Part shown: positions 58,190-64,000 of the stretch, piece after piece
Numbering within the stretch: the stretch's first letter is position 1
Layout of the letters: each line of letters begins with the position of its first letter
Assembly: GCF_023856365.1 (NCBI RefSeq)
Contig: NC_064554.1
Location: 7,307,001-7,371,000 of the forward strand
Source: Brienomyrus brachyistius
Lineage: Eukaryota > Chordata > Actinopteri > Osteoglossiformes > Mormyridae
Direction of reading: 5' to 3'
Length of the DNA stretch: 64,000 nucleotides
Notes under the pieces: model-generated
What the model saw: the letters and a program-made list of their open reading frames with translations, nothing else
Told to the model about the DNA's origin: nothing
Databases searched by the model: none
Made by a program: the position numbers and the translations under genes

Positions 58190-58630
58190 TGAAGGCTGGC
58201 AGAGAACGTGGTCATGAGTCTGATGGAGTCATTTCTGGATGACGGGAGAAATGTCACAATGGACAATTTCTTCACCTCACTGTCACTGTCACACAGACTG
58301 CTTCACTTTACTGGGCATGGTGAATAACGTTTGCCGTGAACTTCCTCCATTGGCAAAGGACACTGCACAGGGAGAGGAATTCTCTACGTCAGTGTTTAGA
58401 ATGGCGCGCATGTATTCAGTACGAGCAGCAACAAGCAAGTGGCCAGTAGCTGTGTTTTACAACATGCTGGACTTGGTGGCGGTGAATGCCTACGTTCTGT
58501 ACAAAGCATCTACAGGGTGGAAAGGAAAAAGAAGATTGTTTCCGATTCTTCTAGCCAAGGAACTCCATTGCCAAATACAGGGATGATGGTCACTGGGTTT
58601 TCAAACGCTGCAAACACAGACTTTGAAAGA
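58190..58630 (+). pseudogene. piggyBac transposase, 3' half (right arm)
   Basis: The plus strand repeats the left-arm coding sequence: 'LAENVVMSLMES', 'NVTMDNFFTS', then RMARMYSVRAATSKWPVAVF and NMLDLVAVNAYVLYK. Compared with the left arm it lacks the segment from the end of exon 1 through the intron (junction near 58400) and part of the C-terminal Cys-rich region. The TTDN motif reads TMDN, so the catalytic Asp is kept. Several shifts make it non-functional. Confidence 0.8.
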
Positions 58631-59318
58631 TAGACAGACTGTGTGGGACAGTAACCACTGAGACAAAAGGCAGAAAGATGACGAAGAGATGAACCTGGAA
58701 CTGAGGCACGGATACATCAATTTTTACATGAACAGCCAAACATGCAAAGCTGGAGAGATCACACAAAAACAAAATTCACTTTTGGTGTTATAATTCAGTG
58801 ATGGCCAATGAAAATGAAATGACATTTTATTCTGTATGTGTATGAGCATGTCAAAAACCATGGACCATGACTTCACTCAGCTTATGACATTTATATACAA
58901 ACATGCATTGGAGACTGAAGTGTTAGCATGTTTTCATTTTATTCATTTCATTCTATTAGCAACTTTTCATTCTATTTTCACTCAATTTGTTTTATAAATA
59001 ACACAGACTTGTGTTTCCATATATTTTGTGAATGTGCGTCTTTCATATTTGCAGGTCAGTCAGCGTGTGGGATATTTGGTATAGATATGGCAGACTTTTG
59101 TGAAGGTTTCCATGTCACACACAGAGGTTTAGCCTGCCTTGGATTTGAGCTACTCTGAGTAAAAAATGCAAATGCGCCAGGCCTCACAGGTAATGGGTGT
59201 GTTTGCACAACAAAAGCAGGAGGAGGATGGGGCTGAAGACCTGCGAAAATCACAGCAGGGGTGACAAACACCTTGGGACTCTCAGCAGAGAATAAAAACT
59301 CGGTAAATCTAGTGTTAA

Positions 59319-59879
59319 AAAATGTCTCCCGTTGACAAATTTAGTTTATACTGCCACATTTAAGCCGGTGTTTGTACTCCACAGTTCCTCCCCTTGATTA
59401 CCACGGTAACTTACTCTGCGTGGGCATGCGAATTGCCAGCTAGCGATCACTTGGGCATGATTCCTGCATACAGATTGAACCTGTCTTGAGCTGCTGATAG
59501 ACCCTGACTGTGCCCTAATTAATTATTCTCTGGAGACGTGTCATCAGTTACCACAAAGGGCAAGTCTTTTTTTAGAGCAGTCAGGAGAGCACTGTGAGTT
59601 ATTTGTATTCTTATATATGCCTTTGCTTAGGTCAAGCACACACACGTCCTATGGCAGTAACCTTTGCTGAGCACCGTCAACACGCTGTTCTCTATAAGCA
59701 TTCACAGCCTGGTCAATAGCACTTCTGAGAGACTAATTAAACAAAAATGACGAGAAGGACTCTTCAATCTATTGCTTTTAACTTCCAATCTAAATAGGCC
59801 ACTTTTTTATATTTGCTTATTTCATTGTCTGATTATGTAATAATTCTCTAAACTAGAAAAAGCAGTTTCACACAAAATG
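59319..59879. other. No gene recognised
   Basis: Unique-looking sequence, no feature supported. Confidence 0.5.
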
Positions 59880-60242
59880 GGTAACATTTTACTTAAGGGG
59901 GAATAAATTATGTAATATTATGCTATTATTATATTAATTAACGAAAAACTAAGTCTTAGTTACTGAATCTTATGTTCGTTTATCGTTAATGAATCATGAC
60001 ACATCTTTTTTTCCCAAGCAATTACTATATTTGTTACTACAGTATTTGAGTTAATTCTGTAAACCGTTTTACAGAATTACTGAAGGAACAGATAATGAAT
60101 AACGTGTGAAATACTGAAATACTCATGTTTGTTCATCATACTGAATCGTGACACATCTTTTCTCTGAAGTAGCTACTATATTTGTTCATGATTTATACTT
60201 CAGTACACTAAAGTATTTGTGACCCTGTAGTAAAGTGATTCC
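59880..60242. mobile_element. TIR element, second copy of the 9697-10556 family
   Basis: Begins 'ggtaacattttacttaagggg' and ends 'ccctgtagtaaagtgatt'. The interior repeats 'gttcgtttatcgttaatgaatcatgacacatctttt' in variants and 'tgttcatgatttatacttcag', all shared with 9697-10556. It is shorter because no SINE is inserted and one segment is missing. Confidence 0.7.
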
Positions 60243-61008
60243 ACAAAACGTTCTGGAAAACCACTGCATGAGAAAAAGACAATCAACCGCTGCAATATGT
60301 TGGCTAAAAGAATCTTGCAGACGCCCAGCTGCTCAAGTTAACAGGTTCCAGGTCTGTTCTTCAGCCTGAAGACATAAAATGACATTAAGCAGTTTAATTG
60401 CTACATGAAGACATGAAAAGGAAAGCAGGTCTGCACCTGCTGAGAACATTTTCAGAGGTGTCATACTTTAAATAGCTTTAGATCCACTGCAAATTAATTA
60501 GAAAGTAGATGCCGTCCAGCGTTAATATTCCACGTTGCCACAATTTCCCATGCAGTAATCACCAATCTCCCCTATAGGAAATCATACATCTAAACCAGGA
60601 AACAAATTATGTTTGTAACCCCCGGGGTTGCTTACTGTCATTATGTTTTCATAGTAACTCAAGCAAAGCATTGAATGGTGTAGTAGAGAGGATACCGTCA
60701 TTAAGTAGCTGGACCATGGAGTCACCCTGACCTGCTTTCCAGCATTTTCCGTCTTCCATTTTGTTAAATTAGTCACCTCCCAGTTCTGGAAGTCAGCGAG
60801 GTCCCAGTTTGAAAATGAACATCCGTTTGAAGACCCGAATTAATGATCAACAGAACTTAATATCTTGTATTCCTTTGATACAGTCAAGGTAATTTTATTT
60901 ATTTTATTTTTTTTATTACTGTAATAGAAGCACCTTCAGGAAAATTTGTACAGGACTCACTGCCTTTTTCGTTTCTGAGCACAGACAACTGCAAAGGACA
61001 CTGTGTTA
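60243..61008. other. No gene recognised
   Basis: Unique-looking sequence. Confidence 0.5.
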
Positions 61009-62543
61009 GAGTTCACTAGGGGCACAACAGACTGGGATTTCGGCCTAGCTGCTGGCTGACTCCTTCACAGTTGCTATCAGGGTCAGAGTTTGCGCTGGAG
61101 TTCAGCAGGAGCCCGGCAGGCTGAGATTTCGGCCTAGCTGTTGGCTGACTCCTTCACAGTACCTGTCAGGGTCATGGTTTGCTGTGAAGTCCAGCAGGAG
61201 TCCAGCAGACTGAGATTTCGGCCTAGCTGTTGGCTGACTCCTTCACAGTACCTGTCAGGGTCATGGTTTGCTGTGAAGTCCAGCAGGAGTCCAGCAGACT
61301 GAGATTTCGGTCTAGCTGTTGGCTGACTCCTTCACAGTACCCTTCAGGGTCATGGTTTATGGTGGAGTCCAGCAGACTAAAGCCTGGTTCATACTTTGTG
61401 TAAACACAGCCATGTATGTCATGGTGCGCGTGCCACAGTGCCAGACCATCTGCGATCCTGAATGTCCATACTTCTTGTGACAACACACCAGGCCACCCCA
61501 TACTTTCACACCAGGCCTGGGGTAGCACTATAAAGCAAATCTGCTCTTAAATCATGTTCATGAAGCATTGAAATTCAAATTGTACTAAAACTAACCATAC
61601 AATGTGTACTTACAGTATGTGAGGCAGGGCTATCATTAACAAAAATGTTTTCATAAGCTGAAATAAAACTACGACTAAACAAAAATTATAAATTAAAAAC
61701 AGATGTCAAATACTTTCCTTTGCCATTTAAAAATATTATTTAGCTGAAATTATGGTTGGTCTTTTTGCGTCTTTCATGCAAAACACCACATAACTAGCCA
61801 ACCAGCATTACATCGCCACATTTTGTAGTAGCTAGCGAAATTGTACAACTTTCCCTCTGTCCCTAAAAATAAAATTACTAAAGCTAAGATACATAAAAGC
61901 TAAATAAATATAAATCTTTAAAATAAAAACCAATAGAGCCACATTGAAAACCGGCTAAACTGGATTTCAAATGAACATTGAAAATAATGCAAAAACTAAT
62001 TAAAAATTCTAAACTATAGTAACACTGAGGCAAGGACATCGACAGGTGTGTGGTGTTGTAGTGTTGTAGTTACAAACATGTATTTTATTGTAATTGGCAG
62101 CTATGCAGGGAGTCTTCATAATTGCGTAGTGAGGAGTCATATAAATGCCGGCATTTCTGAATTCCGCAGCCAATCTTTCTTCAGATCCACTGCCATGTTT
62201 GTTTTCACTCTTATTTGAGAGGGTAGAAAATGTGTTTACCTACAATCTTTGGTCCTGTCTCCTTTCTGACTCTCTTCTACCATTCTCCTGGCCACGTTGT
62301 TACAGTTTTCGAGTGTCATCCGTCCTCCCTATGTGATATCCATAGCCAGCCCCTGTGATATAAATTATATCACCACATGAAGTATGAACCAGGGTTAAAG
62401 TTTCAGCCTAGTTGTTGGTTATCTCCTTCACAATACCTGTCAGGGTCATAGTTTACTGTGAAGTCTAGCAGGAGCCCAGCAGACTACGATTTTGGTCTAG
62501 CTGTTTGCTCTATCCTTCACAGTACCTGTCAGGGTCATAGTTT
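61009..62543. repeat. 89-bp minisatellite interrupted by a transposon
   Basis: 'ctg(a/g)gatttcgg(c/t)ctagctg' recurs at 61032, 61121, 61210 and 61299, a period of exactly 89 bp. Two more units follow the insertion (starting near 62395 and 62484, again 89 apart). Units contain 'ggctgactccttcacagtacc' and 'cagcaggagtccagcagac'. The later units are more diverged. Confidence 0.92.
61381..62395. mobile_element. 1015-bp non-autonomous TIR element (PIF/Harbinger-like)
   Basis: AGCCTGGTTCATACTT at 61381 and the reverse complement of the right end, ACCCTGGTTCATACTT (ending 62395), form inverted repeats with one mismatch. TAA at 61378-61380 and 62396-62398 is a 3-bp duplication, typical of PIF/Harbinger (TWA). 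The interior is AT-rich and encodes no recognisable transposase. Confidence 0.82.
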
Positions 62544-64000
62544 GGTAACCAGTCACCCGGATTTCGTCCAGACAGTCCAGTTTCCCATCCCTCAGTCCAT
62601 AGTGCTGTTGCAAGTCCTCCTTTTAACCTCCTTGTCTTCTTTTTTTCACCCCATCGTCAACAGCTAGCTCCACTTGAACCTCCCGCACATACAGACTACG
62701 GAAGCCAAGAATGACCATGCTTTTTGATCATTGTTTTGTGCCATTATCTAGGTAACGAGATAATTATTGGCTTCTAGAGTATGCGTGTCATCTTTTAATG
62801 TGCTGATGGCCAGCCTGTCTGTGGGACATTGGTCAAGCGATAGATTTTTAACCACCGTCTTTCATTTCAGCCACAAATCATTCTCTGTGCATATCATTCC
62901 CATTTTTGAAAGCTCTACTTAGACGGTTTCAATCAATCCAAACACATAATGTCTGGCTGAACTAGCAACAAAACATATCACACAAAATGCATGGTGTTGT
63001 GTCTACGAACCAAAACTGTCTATGTTGTGGGCCTGGTAAATGAATAACTGTGTTTGTTTAAACATCTAATAACTAACAAAATAAAACTAGCTATATAAGA
63101 TAATTGTTTCCAGTTATTCTTAATACTTTATTCTCCTTCTGCTGTTTTTACTCTTCGTAAGGCCCTGACATGTCCCAAGATGCAAGATATGTAATTAATC
63201 AGTGCGGACTGTTGACAAATAGAGGAATGCGCTGTGGATGGCACTGGAATTTCACACAAAGAGCGCAACAAAGCCTGTGGAAAATCACTTCCTGCTTTAA
63301 TGTGACTGCAGGTTGGTCGCCCTCAGCCATGACATGTTTTGGCATTTTCTATCTCTATTGAATTTTTTGTCGCGGATGTCTGAAGCTCATATAATTTTTT
63401 TATTTGACACATGACCTTGTTATATAAGCAAATAAATATACTATGTGACCACATGCTTTCCTACCATTGTAAGGATCACGCTGAAGAAGTACAATGTCTC
63501 CCGTTGGCAGAGCATGGAAAAGTGGGCCTCAACCCTTTCAGCGAAGGAGAGGATAAGCTGGGCACCCTTTGGGAAGGCTGGCCTCTCTCTCAGATCGCAC
63601 TTCCATTCCAGCTGTAACGATCGCGTGTTTGTCTTTTTATTGTTTGAATCTGGAACTTAAGAAAAATGTCAAAAATAAAAGTAGCCACCGTTGATATCCA
63701 CCTCTAAACATCACAGTGGCAGGTAAATGCTGTCCAGAATGAGTAAAAGCTGCAAATAATTAAAACGCATCTGTTCTGATTCCCTTCATCTTCCTCTCTC
63801 AGCAGGCATAACCAACTTGATCATTCTTTTCAGAGACTGTACCGGAAGTAATTATCCAGCAGTCATGGATCGCGGGTCGGAAACTTACAAGCGCTGTGCT
63901 TCAGAATTCAAGGAACCGTGCACTGTCTTGCATACCAAATAGGCAAAATGCAGTACGAAAGGATCTTGGTCATGACAGGACTATAATTTTATTGCCTAAC
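62544..64000. other. No gene recognised
   Basis: Unique-looking AT-rich sequence. The short frames near 63170-63660 have no recognisable domain. Confidence 0.5.

Larger units (their letters stand above)
55550..59318. mobile_element. Inverted (fold-back) piggyBac composite enclosing an L2 LINE
   Basis: TTAA at 55550-55553 and 59315-59318 flank an element whose ends both read CACTAGA inward, as in piggyBac elements. The left arm (55554 to about 56896) carries the 3' half of a piggyBac transposase on the minus strand. The right arm (about 58190-59314) carries the same 3' half on the plus strand. The arms are near-identical over long stretches, for example from 'cctcctgcttttgttgtgcaaac' to 'gcctaaacctctgtg' in inverted sense. 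The centre is a 5'-truncated L2 LINE. The transposase 5' half is absent. It is dead as an autonomous element but could have moved as a unit. Confidence 0.82.

Overview
The window is vertebrate nuclear DNA, most likely from a teleost fish. It is AT-rich and sparse in genes, has no operons or bacterial signals, and is filled with repeat families typical of fish: tRNA-headed SINEs with (ATGG)n tails, L2- and CR1/Rex1-type LINEs, Tc1, piggyBac and Harbinger-like DNA elements, and a Ty3/gypsy LTR retrotransposon. I recognise no host protein-coding gene with confidence. It reads as intergenic or intronic sequence, with two weak candidate exons (52441-52624 and 30115-30279).

Layout. 1-12.9 kb: mostly unique non-coding sequence with a LINE tail, three SINEs, a (TA)n tract and a TIR element carrying a nested SINE. 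12.9-16.2 kb: an old, internally deleted Ty3/gypsy (chromovirus) copy with both LTRs, a gag zinc-knuckle relic and a chromodomain relic. 16.2-20.7 kb: SINEs, a TIR element (17601-18575) with another nested SINE, and a MITE. 21.4-23.7 kb: a decayed LINE. 26.1-27.3 kb: a decayed Tc1-like transposon. 27.3-32.7 kb: mostly unique sequence with SINE pieces.

32746-40501 is the main feature: a complete, apparently recent Ty3/gypsy retrotransposon on the minus strand. Its two 1109-bp LTRs differ at one position by eye, it is flanked by CCAG duplications, and it has an 18-nt tRNA-Ser primer site. It has an intact gag with a CCHC knuckle and an intact pol (protease, RT, RNase H, integrase with D-D-35-E). 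The two ORFs overlap in the -1 frame, with a textbook G GGA AAC slippery heptamer and a possible pseudoknot at the overlap. Gag would build the particle, and frameshifting would set the Gag:Pol ratio.

40.5-54.1 kb: mostly unique sequence with two SINEs, a short palindromic MITE, a CpG-rich block and the better candidate exon. 54.1-55.5 kb: (GT)n, a dispersed repeat and a CpG-rich 59-bp minisatellite. 55554-59314: a TTAA-flanked composite in which two piggyBac 3' halves point outward in inverted orientation around a 5'-truncated L2 LINE. 59.9-60.2 kb: a second copy of the TIR family seen at 9.7 kb. 61.0-62.5 kb: an 89-bp minisatellite interrupted by a 1015-bp TIR element whose TAA duplication restores the repeat register exactly when removed in thought. 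The remainder to 64 kb is unique non-coding sequence.
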